Below are positions 27,738 to 36,648 of a stretch of 41,254 bases of DNA, in pieces. The position numbers were made by a program, and so were the translations under genes. The first letter of the stretch is position 1; each line of letters begins with the position of its first letter. This DNA is from Burkholderiales bacterium (GTDB lineage: Bacteria; Pseudomonadota; Gammaproteobacteria; Burkholderiales; Burkholderiaceae_C), in contig CANBTT010000025.1 of assembly GCA_947372465.1 (NCBI GenBank), positions 1 through 41,254 on the forward strand, written 5' to 3'. Under the pieces are notes generated by a model, which saw only the letters and a program-made list of their open reading frames with translations, had not been told where the DNA came from and did not search any database.

Positions 27738-30700
27738 ATGAATTTCACAGATCTCTTTATCAAGCGCCCCGTGCTCGCATCGGTGGTCAGTTTGCTGATC
27801 ATTGTTTTGGGTCTGCGCTCCATCTTTAATCTGCCCGTGAGTCAATACCCAAAGACACAAAATGCAGTAGTCACGGTTTCTACGACTTACTTTGGTGCTG
27901 ATTCCCAGACGGTTGCGGGCTTTATCACACAACCGCTAGAAACAGCCATTGCGCAAGCCCAAGGCATTGACTACATTTCCTCCACCAGCTCTAACGGCAT
28001 CTCCACCATCACAGCCACCCTGCGCCTGAATTACGATGCCAATCGAGCTCTCACAGAGATCAATACTCAAGTTGCTTCTGTGAAGAACCAACTCCCCCCC
28101 CAAGCTCAGCAACCCGTTTTGACCGTTCAAATGGGTCAAACCATTGCGGCCATGTACATGGGCTTTTACAGCAACGATTTACCCACCAACAACGTCACCG
28201 ATTACTTGATCCGGGTGGTCAAACCCAAAATTGATTCTGTTGAAGGCGTTCAAGTGGCCGAGATTTTAGGAGGTCGACTGTTTGCCCTTCGAGCGTGGCT
28301 TGATTCTGACAAAATGACCGCCTTCAATGTGACCGCTGGCGACGTCAGCCAAGCCTTGGCTGCCAACAACTTTCTGGCACCTGTTGGCGTGAGCAAAGGC
28401 TCCATGGTCACGGTTCCTCTCACGGCAGGAACTGACTTGCACTCTGTTGATGAATTCAAAAAACTCAACATCAAAAATAGCAATGGTGCTTTGATCAAAC
28501 TCGAAGACATTGCAACGGTCTCATTGGGCTCAGAAAATTACGACTTCAATGTCGCCTTCAGTGGCGTGAGATCGGTCTTCATTGGCATCAAAGTGGCACC
28601 TGATGCCAACGTGCTGGATGTCGCAAAGCGCGTGAGAGGCATGTTCCCAGGCGTGAAAGAGCAGTTGCCCAGCGGCTTGACTGGCGCCATCGTCTACGAC
28701 TCGACAGCCTTCATCAACACCTCCATCTACGAAGTGCTCAAGACCTTGGTTGAAGCCCTGGTCATTGTGACCATTGTGATCTTTTTGTTTTTGGGCAACT
28801 TCAAAGCAGTGATGATTCCTGTGATTGCCATGCCTTTGTCGCTGGTGGGCACATTTTTCATCATGTTGGCGCTAGGTTACTCCATCAATTTGCTAACACT
28901 TTTGGCTCTCGTGTTGGCCATTGGTCTGGTGGTCGACGATGCCATCATTGTGGTGGAAAATTTTGATCGCCACATGAAAGATGAAGGCATGAAATCATTT
29001 GATGCCGCCATCAAGGCCGCCAGAGAGTTGGGCAGTCCCATTTTGGCCATGACGGTCGTCTTGATAGCAGTTTACGTGCCCATTGGATTTCAAGGGGGGT
29101 TGACAGGTGCACTCTTTACAGAGTTTGCCTTCACCCTAGCAGGCTCAGTGGCCGTGTCAGGCATCATTGCCTTGACCTTGTCGCCCATGATGTGCAGTGA
29201 GTTCTTTAAAAACCACGAACACGACTCCTCTCCTTTGGTAGAAAAAATTGACGCCATTTTCGCAAAAGTCCAAGGCGCATACCAACGCACGCTTCATAGC
29301 TTGCTAAACACATGGCCCGTGCTCATCGTGATGGCTGTTATTTTGTTCATTCTATTGGGACTGATGTTCAAGATGTCTCAATCAGAGTTGGCTCCCCAAG
29401 AAGACCAAGGCCTCGTTGCTTCACTGGTCACCGGCGCACCCACAGCGACAGCGGATCAAATGCAAGTGTATGCCAAGCAAATTTTTGATGTCGCGAAATC
29501 TGTCCCTGAGTACGAGCAAATGTTCCAAATCACGGGTGTACCCACTGTGAATGCGGGTATCGGTGGTGTGATCTTTAAAACCTGGGAAGATCGCAAACGC
29601 AGCGCTTTAGAGCTTCAAATGTATTTACAAGCACAGTGGAACAAAATCGCTGGTGTTCGCATTGCTGCATTTCAATTCCCACCCCTGCCCGGCTCTTCAG
29701 GGCTGCCTGTCCAATTTGTGATTTCAACGACCGAACCCTTTCAAAACTTGAATCAAGTTGCGCAACAAGTGTTGGACAAAGCTCGCGCTGCCAACAAGTT
29801 TTACTTTGTTGATGTCGATTTAAAAATCGATAAACCACAAGCAACGGTTGTGGTCGATCGAGACAAAATCGCATCCCTTGGCTTGACCGAACAAGACGTC
29901 GGTGTTGCATTGAGCACTGCGCTTGGAGGGGGGTATGTGAACTACTTCTCTATTGCAGGACGCTCCTACAAAGTCATCCCTCAGGTGCAACAAGTTGATC
30001 GACTCAATCCAGAGGATCTGTTGAATTTCAATATCAAGTTACCCAACGGCACTTTGATCAAAGCATCCACAGTTGCACGTTTGAAATATGATGTGGTACC
30101 AGAATCGATCAATCGCTTTCAACAGTTGAACTCGGCAACCATCTCTGGCGTGTCTGGGGCATCTCAAGGTGAAGTGCTGAAGTTTCTCAAAGACACCGTC
30201 CAAGAAATCGCACCCAACGGCTACAGCGTCGACTACTCTGGTCAATCCAGACAATACATCAAGGAGTCGGGTGGTTTCTTGCTCACGATGTTCTTTGCCA
30301 TCGTCATCGTGTACCTCGCCTTGGCTGCTCAATTCGAAAGCTTCAAGGATCCAGTGGTGATTTTGGTCTCTGTGCCGCTTGCTTTATTTGGCGCCATGAT
30401 CTTCATCTTCTTGGGAATGGCCTCCGTCAACATCTACACCGAAGTGGGACTGGTCACCTTGATGGGTTTGATCAGCAAGCACGGCATTTTGATTGTTGAA
30501 GTGGCCAAACAACTCCAACGAAGTGGTCAAACCAAACGTCAAGCGATTGAAGCGGCTGCTTCCATTCGACTGCGTCCAATTCTCATGACCACGGCGGCCA
30601 TGGTGTTTGGTGTCATTCCCTTGGTGATTGCCTCTGGCGCTGGTGCAGCGGGTCGCCAAGCCATGGGCATTGTGATCTTTGCGGGCCTGTCAATTGGAAC

Positions 30701-30776
30701 GCTCTTCACGCTGTTTGTTGTGCCTGCAATGTACTTGTTCATTGCCTCTGATCGACTCCAAGCGATCAAATCTTAA
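27738..30776 (+). CDS. RND-family multidrug efflux permease (HAE-1 type)
   Basis: Proton-driven inner-membrane pump that exports hydrophobic compounds. The 1012-residue protein (AcrB 1049) has the expected twelve membrane helices and two large periplasmic loops. It starts NFTDLFIKRPVLASVVSLL, and proton-relay Asp400 and Asp401 lie in AIGLVVDDAIIVVEN in helix 4. The second half shows LVTLMGLISKHGILIVEVAKQL and IRLRPILMTTAAMVFGVIPL. The docking loop and C terminus are slightly shorter than in AcrB. It resembles MexK/VexH-like aerobic pumps rather than metal exporters. No regulator is adjacent, so specificity and control cannot be read here. Confidence 0.95.
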   Translation: MNFTDLFIKRPVLASVVSLLIIVLGLRSIFNLPVSQYPKTQNAVVTVSTTYFGADSQTVAGFITQPLETAIAQAQGIDYISSTSSNGISTITATLRLNYDANRALTEINTQVASVKNQLPPQAQQPVLTVQMGQTIAAMYMGFYSNDLPTNNVTDYLIRVVKPKIDSVEGVQVAEILGGRLFALRAWLDSDKMTAFNVTAGDVSQALAANNFLAPVGVSKGSMVTVPLTAGTDLHSVDEFKKLNIKNSNGALIKLEDIATVSLGSENYDFNVAFSGVRSVFIGIKVAPDANVLDVAKRVRGMFPGVKEQLPSGLTGAIVYDSTAFINTSIYEVLKTLVEALVIVTIVIFLFLGNFKAVMIPVIAMPLSLVGTFFIMLALGYSINLLTLLALVLAIGLVVDDAIIVVENFDRHMKDEGMKSFDAAIKAARELGSPILAMTVVLIAVYVPIGFQGGLTGALFTEFAFTLAGSVAVSGIIALTLSPMMCSEFFKNHEHDSSPLVEKIDAIFAKVQGAYQRTLHSLLNTWPVLIVMAVILFILLGLMFKMSQSELAPQEDQGLVASLVTGAPTATADQMQVYAKQIFDVAKSVPEYEQMFQITGVPTVNAGIGGVIFKTWEDRKRSALELQMYLQAQWNKIAGVRIAAFQFPPLPGSSGLPVQFVISTTEPFQNLNQVAQQVLDKARAANKFYFVDVDLKIDKPQATVVVDRDKIASLGLTEQDVGVALSTALGGGYVNYFSIAGRSYKVIPQVQQVDRLNPEDLLNFNIKLPNGTLIKASTVARLKYDVVPESINRFQQLNSATISGVSGASQGEVLKFLKDTVQEIAPNGYSVDYSGQSRQYIKESGGFLLTMFFAIVIVYLALAAQFESFKDPVVILVSVPLALFGAMIFIFLGMASVNIYTEVGLVTLMGLISKHGILIVEVAKQLQRSGQTKRQAIEAAASIRLRPILMTTAAMVFGVIPLVIASGAGAAGRQAMGIVIFAGLSIGTLFTLFVVPAMYLFIASDRLQAIKS

Positions 30777-30805
30777 ACGCGCCTCTCTTCAAGCCCCTTG
30801 GCGCC

Positions 30806-30839
30806 CAAGACAAAGCCCTCAATTGAGGGCTTTGTCTTG
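30806..30839. terminator. Perfect 34-bp palindrome, bidirectional terminator
   Basis: Bases 30806-30822 are the exact reverse complement of 30823-30839, with centre AATT. In RNA the core is GCCCTC-AATT-GAGGGC followed by TTTGTCTT, a reasonable intrinsic terminator for the efflux operon. Because the sequence is self-complementary it works equally for the convergent cytochrome gene. Confidence 0.85.
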
Positions 30840-30875
30840 CGGCCCCTACCATAAAACGAAAAAAATGTAGCGGGC

Positions 30876-31460
30876 CTACTTGTTCAAAGTGGACAAATAT
30901 TCGGCCAACAAATCCAGATCTTCCGCAAGCAATGCCTGAGCCGCAGAAGTCATGGTGCCATCAAAGTCGCCCCTTTGAGCGGCCTTGAAGAGTTTGAGTT
31001 GCTCAAGCAAATAAACTTGATGCTGACCGGCCAGCCTTGGGATGTGCTGCTGACCAACCAAGTTCGCCGTGTGACAAGCCACACAGTTGTTTTTCTCGGT
31101 GATCTCTCGGCCCTTAGAGAGAACATCCGCTTGAGGCTCACGAACGGGCGCCTTTAACTTTTGTGATGAGAAATACTGAGCCAAATCATTCAAATCTGCA
31201 TTGCTCAACTTTTCTGCAAAAACGGACATGGCCTCGCTTTTTCGTCGACCTTCACGGTACATGTACAAGGCAGTCACAATGAACTGCTTGGGCTGCGCAG
31301 CAATTGAAGGTATGTTGGCGCTGATGGAGTTCCCATCCACCCCGTGACAGGCCGCACAGACTTGAGATTTCATTCGGCCCTCCTCCATGCCGGCAAAAGA
31401 AGGTGTATAAAAGAGATTTGATAAAACAAGAACGGCAGCCGTTCTAAAGGCTGCCGTCAT
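30876..31460 (-). CDS. Diheme c-type cytochrome (c4-like)
   Basis: Periplasmic electron carrier with two heme-binding motifs, CAACH in the first half and CVACH in the second, each within a cytochrome c fold (about residues 25-105 and 110-194). Axial Met candidates lie in SEAMSVFAEKLS and FDGTMTSAAQAL. The mature protein follows a signal peptide ending YTPSFAG. The ATG at 31460 gives a compact signal peptide; an in-frame ATG at 31508 is 7 bases after the upstream gene's stop and also possible. It lies directly after a PQQ-type dehydrogenase and probably accepts its electrons. Confidence 0.87.
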   Translation of the reverse strand: MTAAFRTAAVLVLSNLFYTPSFAGMEEGRMKSQVCAACHGVDGNSISANIPSIAAQPKQFIVTALYMYREGRRKSEAMSVFAEKLSNADLNDLAQYFSSQKLKAPVREPQADVLSKGREITEKNNCVACHTANLVGQQHIPRLAGQHQVYLLEQLKLFKAAQRGDFDGTMTSAAQALLAEDLDLLAEYLSTLNK

Positions 31461-31514
31461 GTTCCATTTTTTTGCACAAAAGCAGTGCAAACAACAGAAA
31501 GATCTCATAAAAAA

Positions 31515-32729
31515 TTACTTCGAATAGGACACGCGGTAAATGATACCGTTGTAGTCATCTGAAAAGAGAATCGCACCGTCTTTCATTTGCAAGACATCAA
31601 CTGGACGGCCCCACATGGGTGGATCACCTTTTTCATTTTCTAAGAATCCGTCGAGAAACGCATGCTTTGTGGCTTTGCCTTTGGCATCCAGTGAGACACG
31701 AATGAGGTTATAGCCGTGCTTGGGATCGCGGTTCCAAGAACCGTGCTGGGCGATGATCATGCTGTTTTTGTATTCGGCTGGGAACATCGCTCCAGTGTAG
31801 AACTTCATCCCCAAGGGGGCAATATGAGCACCGAGTTTCAAAATGGGTGGCGAGAACTCATCACATGTTCGGTTTTGACCGTACACTGGATCCAAGGTAT
31901 CACCCTGGTGACAGAAAGGGAAACCAAAATGTTGACCCTTTTTCTTCGCCACGTTCAACTCGTCATTGGGTAAATCTGTGCCCAACCAATCTCGCCCATG
32001 CTCAGTGAACCAAAGGTCTTTGGTCAAAGGATGGAAGGCCATGCCAACACTGTTTCTAACGCCTTGGGCGTAATTCTCCAAAATGCCGGTCTTGGGGTCA
32101 ACACGAACAATGGATGCTTCGTTGTAGGTGGGCATGGTGATGTTCTGTGGTGAGCCGATGTTGAAGTAAAGCTTCCCATCAGGGCCCATCACCAAATACT
32201 TCCAAAAGTGACCCGCGGCATTGTTGGGATCTAAATTGTCAATGACCACCTTGCCCTCACCAGGGTTGTCGAGTTTTGACTCTATGTCATCGAAGCGAGT
32301 GATCCTGTTGCGCTCGGCCACATACAAGGTCCCCTTGTCAAAGACAAGTCCATTGGGTGCTTTTAGACCTTTAAGAAGGACTTTGACCTCTCTCTTGCCA
32401 CCACTGTCAACGATTGCATAGACATTGCTCAAATTTCGATTGCTGGCGAACACAGTTCCTTTGTCCCCCAGGGCCAAAGATCTGGCTTCAGGTGCACCTT
32501 CAGCCCAGACTTCTACTTTAAAACCTGCTGGAACCTTTAACTTATCGACGGGCAAGTCTGAAGACATTCGCCCAGTCATATGGGGCAAAAAAGGATGCAG
32601 TGGTGACTGTGCTTGCTCACTAGCCATGCCTTGTTTCCACGAAGGTGGGGCCGCGGCGGGTTGTTGGGCCAAGGCGACGGAAGCAATCGAAGTGATCACT
32701 GCTGCGCTTAAGAAAATTTTATTCAGCAT
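31515..32729 (-). CDS. PQQ-dependent sugar dehydrogenase (sorbosone dehydrogenase family)
   Basis: Predicted periplasmic six-bladed beta-propeller dehydrogenase of the soluble glucose/sorbosone dehydrogenase superfamily, oxidising a sugar or aldehyde with PQQ. The 404-residue precursor has a signal peptide ending SVALAQ, then propeller segments such as GLKAPNGLVFDKGTLYVAERN near 135, GVRNSVGMAFHPLTKDLWFTEHGRD near 245, HQGDTLDPVYG and a C-terminal GRPVDVLQMKDGAILFSDDYNG. The ATG at 32729 is chosen as the start of the signal peptide; another Met is five codons upstream. The diheme cytochrome follows after 54 bases on my starts. No pqq synthesis gene is in the window; the substrate is unknown. 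Confidence 0.85.
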   Translation of the reverse strand: MLNKIFLSAAVITSIASVALAQQPAAAPPSWKQGMASEQAQSPLHPFLPHMTGRMSSDLPVDKLKVPAGFKVEVWAEGAPEARSLALGDKGTVFASNRNLSNVYAIVDSGGKREVKVLLKGLKAPNGLVFDKGTLYVAERNRITRFDDIESKLDNPGEGKVVIDNLDPNNAAGHFWKYLVMGPDGKLYFNIGSPQNITMPTYNEASIVRVDPKTGILENYAQGVRNSVGMAFHPLTKDLWFTEHGRDWLGTDLPNDELNVAKKKGQHFGFPFCHQGDTLDPVYGQNRTCDEFSPPILKLGAHIAPLGMKFYTGAMFPAEYKNSMIIAQHGSWNRDPKHGYNLIRVSLDAKGKATKHAFLDGFLENEKGDPPMWGRPVDVLQMKDGAILFSDDYNGIIYRVSYSK

Positions 32730-32938
32730 GTTTGTCTCTTTCATTGGAGTTGTATCTCTGCAGTCTAGTACAGACTTGAGCAGACAAAATTATTCTATCT
32801 GATCGTGCGAATGGATTGATCTGCAACTAATGCGGGTTTGTATTTAGATCGGCGTCTAATTTTCATGTGCAACAATGCAGATGAAAAAGCATGAACGCAT
32901 GCCTATTTTTTACTTTGAATTAAAGAATTAGCTCTTGC

Positions 32939-33958
32939 ATGAAAATCGGTATTTTTGATCATCTGGACACTCGAGAAATCGATTTATCTCAATTCTATGA
33001 AGATCGACTGGTCTTGGTCAGCGCTTATGACCAACTTGGATTTCATGCCTACCATGTTGCAGAGCATCACTTTACACCTCTGGGTTTGTCGCCCTCCCCT
33101 TCCGTCTATCTCTCTGCCATTGCACAACGCACTCAACGCATTTTGTTTGGCCCACTGGTCTATACCCTGCCTTTGTACCACCCATTGAGATTGGCCGATG
33201 AGATCTGCATGCTTGACAACATGAGCAAAGGTCGACTTCAACTGGGCATTGGAAGAGGTGTTTCCCCTTTTGAGGTCAGCTATTTTGGCGTCGACAATTC
33301 AAGCGCACAGTCCATCTACTTGGAGAGCTACGAGGTTCTTATGCAGTCGCTAACACAGTCCACTGTCACATACAAAGGCGCGCATTTTGAATACACAAAC
33401 GTTCCCATTGTTTTAAAGCCATTTCAAAAACCCCACCCACCGCTTTGGTACGGCGTAGGCCACCCTGAAGGCGTCGATTGGTGCATTGCCAATCAGGTGA
33501 ATGCGGTTGTAAATGGTCCCATTGAGCGGGTGAAACTTATCACAGACCGCTTTCGTAAGCTGTGGCGTGAGTCGCCCCATAAAGACGGGTCCATGCCGCT
33601 CATAGGTACCTCTAGGCATGTCATCATTTCGGAATCGAACAAAGAGGCGGAAAACTTGGGAAAAGCTGCTTACGAGAAGTGGTATGCCAGTTTTATGCAT
33701 CTCTTTAATCAACACAAGAGCCAACCTCAGTTCAATGCTTTTCCCTCAAAGTATGAGGATGCAAGTCGCGCAGGTCTGGTCATTGCAGGAAATCCTCAGA
33801 CCGTGTGCGAGCGTTTGGCGCAAGAAATCGAACATTCAGGAGTGAATTATTTACTGGCACGCTTTGCATTTGGTAATTTAACTCTAAAGCAGTCTCTTGA
33901 GTCAACTCACCTGTTCTCAAGCGATGTCATGCCAAACTTGCAAGCAATTGATCAATAA
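32939..33958 (+). CDS. LLM-class flavin-dependent oxidoreductase
   Basis: Bacterial luciferase-like TIM-barrel enzyme using reduced FMN or F420; family members are monooxygenases or dehydrogenases. The 339-residue protein shows the typical N-terminal YDQLGFHAYHVAEHHFTPLG (residues 30-49), TLPLYHPLRLADEICMLDNMSKGRLQLGIGRG near 85-115, and PLWYGVGHPEGVDWC near 178. As in many FMN-type members, the flavin donor reductase is not next door. It starts 209 bases from the divergent sugar dehydrogenase and is followed after 15 bases by a Bug binding protein, so the two are probably one unit acting on the same imported compound. Confidence 0.88.
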   Translation: MKIGIFDHLDTREIDLSQFYEDRLVLVSAYDQLGFHAYHVAEHHFTPLGLSPSPSVYLSAIAQRTQRILFGPLVYTLPLYHPLRLADEICMLDNMSKGRLQLGIGRGVSPFEVSYFGVDNSSAQSIYLESYEVLMQSLTQSTVTYKGAHFEYTNVPIVLKPFQKPHPPLWYGVGHPEGVDWCIANQVNAVVNGPIERVKLITDRFRKLWRESPHKDGSMPLIGTSRHVIISESNKEAENLGKAAYEKWYASFMHLFNQHKSQPQFNAFPSKYEDASRAGLVIAGNPQTVCERLAQEIEHSGVNYLLARFAFGNLTLKQSLESTHLFSSDVMPNLQAIDQ

Positions 33959-33973
33959 TTTTATATTTTTAAC

Positions 33974-34966
33974 ATGAAGTTTACACATAGCACTGGACTG
34001 CAACTACAAGGGCTGAGATGCTTGGTGGTGTTTTTAATGCTGACCTGCACTTTCGCACAGGCTCAAAACTGGCCCACCAAAACAGTTAAATTCATCATGC
34101 CATCCGCTGCAGCTAGCAGCCCTGATCGATTGACACGCATGGTGGCTGAGCAGTTGAGCAAAAAATGGGGACAAAGTGTCATCGTTGAAAACAAACCGGG
34201 AGCGACCTCAATGCTTGGCACGGATTACGTTGCCAAATCCGCACCCGATGGTTATACCCTTCTCTCGACATTTACCTCCTTTGTGCAAATTCCCGCTTTG
34301 TTTAAAAAAATCCCTTACCACACCGAACGCGATCTGATCCCCATCACTCAACTGGTCGATGTGGAGACCATTTTTTTGGTGAGAGCTGAATCACCCTTTC
34401 AAACCATGGAAGACTTTGTGAGCGCGGCCAAAGTCGCCAAAGTACCTTTGAGTTTTGGCTCCTTTGGAAGTGGGTCTTCTTTTCACATCTATGGCGAAAA
34501 ACTCGCAAAAGCTAAAAATATAACACTGACTCATATCCCGTACAAGGGGGAAGCGCTCTCAACGCTTGATCTTGTGGGCGGTCAACTCGACGCCTCCTTT
34601 GCCTCCATCGGCACAGCCATGCCACACATCAAATCGGGCAAATTGAGGGCGCTTGGAATTGTCATGCCCCATCGATCAAAAATACTGCCCGAAGTCCCTA
34701 CATTTTTAGAACTCAATGCAAAGCCACCAGATATTTCCGGTTGGTTTGGAGTTTTTGCTCCAGCAGGCACCCCAAATGCCATTTTGAACAAGGTGTATCT
34801 CGATATCAAAGAAGTGCTGGATCGACCAGAGTCTGTAAAAATCATGCGCGAGCAAGGCATGGAGCCAGTGCTCAGTCCACCGGAGGTCTTTGCCTCAAAA
34901 ATCCATGAAGATTTGCTGCGCTGGAAATCCCTCCTACCAGAGGTCAATATTCAACCCGGCGATTGA
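33974..34966 (+). CDS. Bug/TctC-family substrate-binding protein (2)
   Basis: Second periplasmic carboxylate-binding protein of this family in the window. The 330-residue precursor has a signal peptide (about 1-31, FLMLTCTFAQAQ) and the family landmarks NWPTKTVKFIMPSAA, VENKPGATSMLGT, DGYTLLSTF and LTHIPYKGEALS. It differs from the usual GGxxD phosphate-like loop, having SAAASSPDR. It follows the LLM oxidoreductase by 15 bases; no TctAB permease is present. Sequence is clearly divergent from the other two copies, so they are old paralogues. Confidence 0.9.
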   Translation: MKFTHSTGLQLQGLRCLVVFLMLTCTFAQAQNWPTKTVKFIMPSAAASSPDRLTRMVAEQLSKKWGQSVIVENKPGATSMLGTDYVAKSAPDGYTLLSTFTSFVQIPALFKKIPYHTERDLIPITQLVDVETIFLVRAESPFQTMEDFVSAAKVAKVPLSFGSFGSGSSFHIYGEKLAKAKNITLTHIPYKGEALSTLDLVGGQLDASFASIGTAMPHIKSGKLRALGIVMPHRSKILPEVPTFLELNAKPPDISGWFGVFAPAGTPNAILNKVYLDIKEVLDRPESVKIMREQGMEPVLSPPEVFASKIHEDLLRWKSLLPEVNIQPGD

Positions 34967-35020
34967 TGCATCAACGTACGCGCTCTGAACACGTTTTGTG
35001 CACACTCTCAATGCCAGGAC

Positions 35021-35125
35021 TCATTGAGCAAGGGTATTTTCAAGAAAAAATGCCTCAATTGCAGTGTAGGCTTCTTGTGAAGCACCATAAAACATATGAA
35101 AACCCGAGGTACATCTGTGCTGGAC
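35021..35125 (-). pseudogene. Possible C-terminal remnant of an alpha/beta hydrolase
   Basis: Read on the minus strand, bases 35125 to 35021 give a short frame containing SGFHMFYGASQEAY followed by TAIEAFFLENTLAQ and a stop. A GFH segment followed by a helix ending in FF resembles the catalytic-His end of alpha/beta hydrolases and dienelactone hydrolases. The frame upstream (to about 35172) does not look like the rest of such an enzyme, so only a tail would survive. The identification is by eye and uncertain. The remaining bases of the 34967-35354 gap show no other gene. Confidence 0.35.
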
Positions 35126-35354
35126 TTGGGACTTGGGCCTCGCCCCTCTGATCAAAACATATTTTGTTCGCATGGGGATGTTTAAAACTGAATAAGAATA
35201 TGCACTTTAGATGTCAACAAGGAAGCTTGGCTGATCTTGAAAATACCCACTTGAAGAACCTTTGGTCCCAAGCAAATAAGACATATTTCAGTATCAAGGA
35301 AGTGATTCGAAATAAAAAACAATGGCGTTAAACGCCATGCTTCAACAAGTAAAG

Positions 35355-35430
35355 TGGTAGGCTGTGAGTGATTCGAACACCCGACCAATAGATTAAGAGT
35401 CTACTGCTCTACCAACTGAGCTAACAGCCA
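35355..35430 (-). tRNA. tRNA-Lys (anticodon CTT) with U1-U72 mismatch
   Basis: A 76-base tRNA with encoded CCA. D-arm TAGCTCAGTTGGTAGAGC, anticodon loop CTCTTAA giving CTT, and T-arm GGGTG-TTCGAAT-CACTC all fold. The acceptor strands are TGGCTGT and ACAGCCT, so positions 2-7 pair but position 1 (U) faces U at 72; other lysine tRNAs have G1-C72. No other tRNA is beside it. Confidence 0.9.
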
Positions 35431-35539
35431 ACAAAAAACACTAAAAATATTATAGTGCAAGACAATTCTAAACGAATAATTTGTTTTTTCAAAATTTTTA
35501 ATATTGATTGCAATCTCAAAAAAAAATCCTCTCCTTCAA

Positions 35540-36022
35540 ATGCGCATCATGATAAAAAAAATCTTTTTAATTGCATCCAATTTTTATCTCACCTCATTGG
35601 CTTGCGCTTTTTCAATTGGCGTTCCAAAAACGCTCATTGATTCAGAAATAATTAAAAAATTCCCGATAGAGAAATACACTGTGACAATTGATCATCCGAT
35701 AACAAAATTCAAAAAAGAAATTAAAAAAATTGAGATTTGTGGCTCATGGAGCGAAAAATTAACCCAAGCATTGGGTGATTTTTGTGTGGATGCACAACCC
35801 CGATGGAACAAAAGCAAAGGGGCCATTGAGATTTCAAAAATCAATGTATTAAAAATGACTGTAAAGGATTTCGGCGAGTTACCCGCAAGCTTAAGTCACA
35901 CACTCAACACGAGTGTTCTCATCTTGCTTGATGGCATATCTGTCTACCAAGCTCCAGACTTCATTGGCAAACATCTAGAAAGCATTCAAGTTGATGACTC
36001 AAGCATCAAGCTGAATTTTTAA
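35540..36022 (+). CDS. DUF1439-like secreted protein
   Basis: Small exported protein of unknown function. The product (160 residues from the ATG at 35540; a second ATG at 35549) has a signal peptide, MIKKIFLIASNF followed by YLTSLACA, and a mature part of about 135 residues. The pattern of VPKTLIDSEIIKKFPIEK, an alternating beta segment, QPRWNKSKGAIEISKINVL and a late helix is like the YceB/DUF1439 family, by eye. The gene is markedly AT-rich and Lys/Ile-rich compared with neighbours, which suggests separate ancestry. The annotated start lacks a clear ribosome-binding site. It converges on the lipocalin gene, 38 bases away. Confidence 0.65.
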   Translation: MRIMIKKIFLIASNFYLTSLACAFSIGVPKTLIDSEIIKKFPIEKYTVTIDHPITKFKKEIKKIEICGSWSEKLTQALGDFCVDAQPRWNKSKGAIEISKINVLKMTVKDFGELPASLSHTLNTSVLILLDGISVYQAPDFIGKHLESIQVDDSSIKLNF

Positions 36023-36060
36023 AGCCCTGTAACAGTCGTGTCACCGGCGAATACAAAAGC

Positions 36061-36648
36061 CTATTTGCTTGGAATATCTTGTTTTTGAGGCGTTCTCTCT
36101 AATTTGCTTAAATCAAACCCATTGGCACTTAAGCGAAGCAAGAGCTCATTCAACTGCCGATCATCCGCATCTGGCGTTCTAGATAAAATCCATAAATATT
36201 CACGCTTGGGCTCACTGATCGCGACCAATTGATAGGCCGCATCGATATCAATGACCCAGTAATCCCCCCAGACAAATGGAATCACTGAAAGCCACTCAGG
36301 TGCAAATCGGACTTTCAATTTGGCAGATTTGGCATCACCAATTTGCTTGGCCGTGCCCATGGCATCGGAGACTTGACCGCTTTCAAGTCGGCATTGATTG
36401 AATACAGCCAGACTGGCATCCGAACGAAGTGAGTAATTCGCTTTCGTATCGCTTTTGCATTTTTTCTGAAACCAATTGGGGAATTTGGCAATTTCATACC
36501 AACTGCCTAAATAACGAGGGAGATCCAAGGCTTCAACCGTTTTGAGAGCAGTCGATGAGGTTTCCTGGCTGAAAGACGGCGCACAAAAGGCCATCAAACC
36601 AATCAGCAAGGTGGGCATGAAAAAAGAAGCTTTCAAGATTGCACTCAA
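36061..36648 (-). CDS. Bacterial lipocalin (Blc-like)
   Basis: Eight-stranded beta-barrel protein of the envelope that binds lipids such as lysophospholipids. The 195-residue precursor has a signal peptide (about 1-28, ending SFSQ, with no lipobox Cys) and the lipocalin signatures YLGSWYEIAKFPNWFQ near residue 45, KLKVRFAPEWLS, GDYWVIDID and YLWILSRTP. Unlike E. coli Blc it is not a lipoprotein. The start is TTG at 36648, supported by AAGGTGAT 5-6 bases upstream; the next ATG is ten codons in and has a poor site. It is divergent from nothing close and converges on the DUF1439-like gene. Confidence 0.87.
   Translation of the reverse strand: MSAILKASFFMPTLLIGLMAFCAPSFSQETSSTALKTVEALDLPRYLGSWYEIAKFPNWFQKKCKSDTKANYSLRSDASLAVFNQCRLESGQVSDAMGTAKQIGDAKSAKLKVRFAPEWLSVIPFVWGDYWVIDIDAAYQLVAISEPKREYLWILSRTPDADDRQLNELLLRLSANGFDLSKLERTPQKQDIPSK

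Noticed and set aside
34962..34973. 12-bp palindrome TTGATGCATCAA at the end of the second Bug gene
   Set aside because: Too short and overlapping a stop codon; no partner repeat was found.
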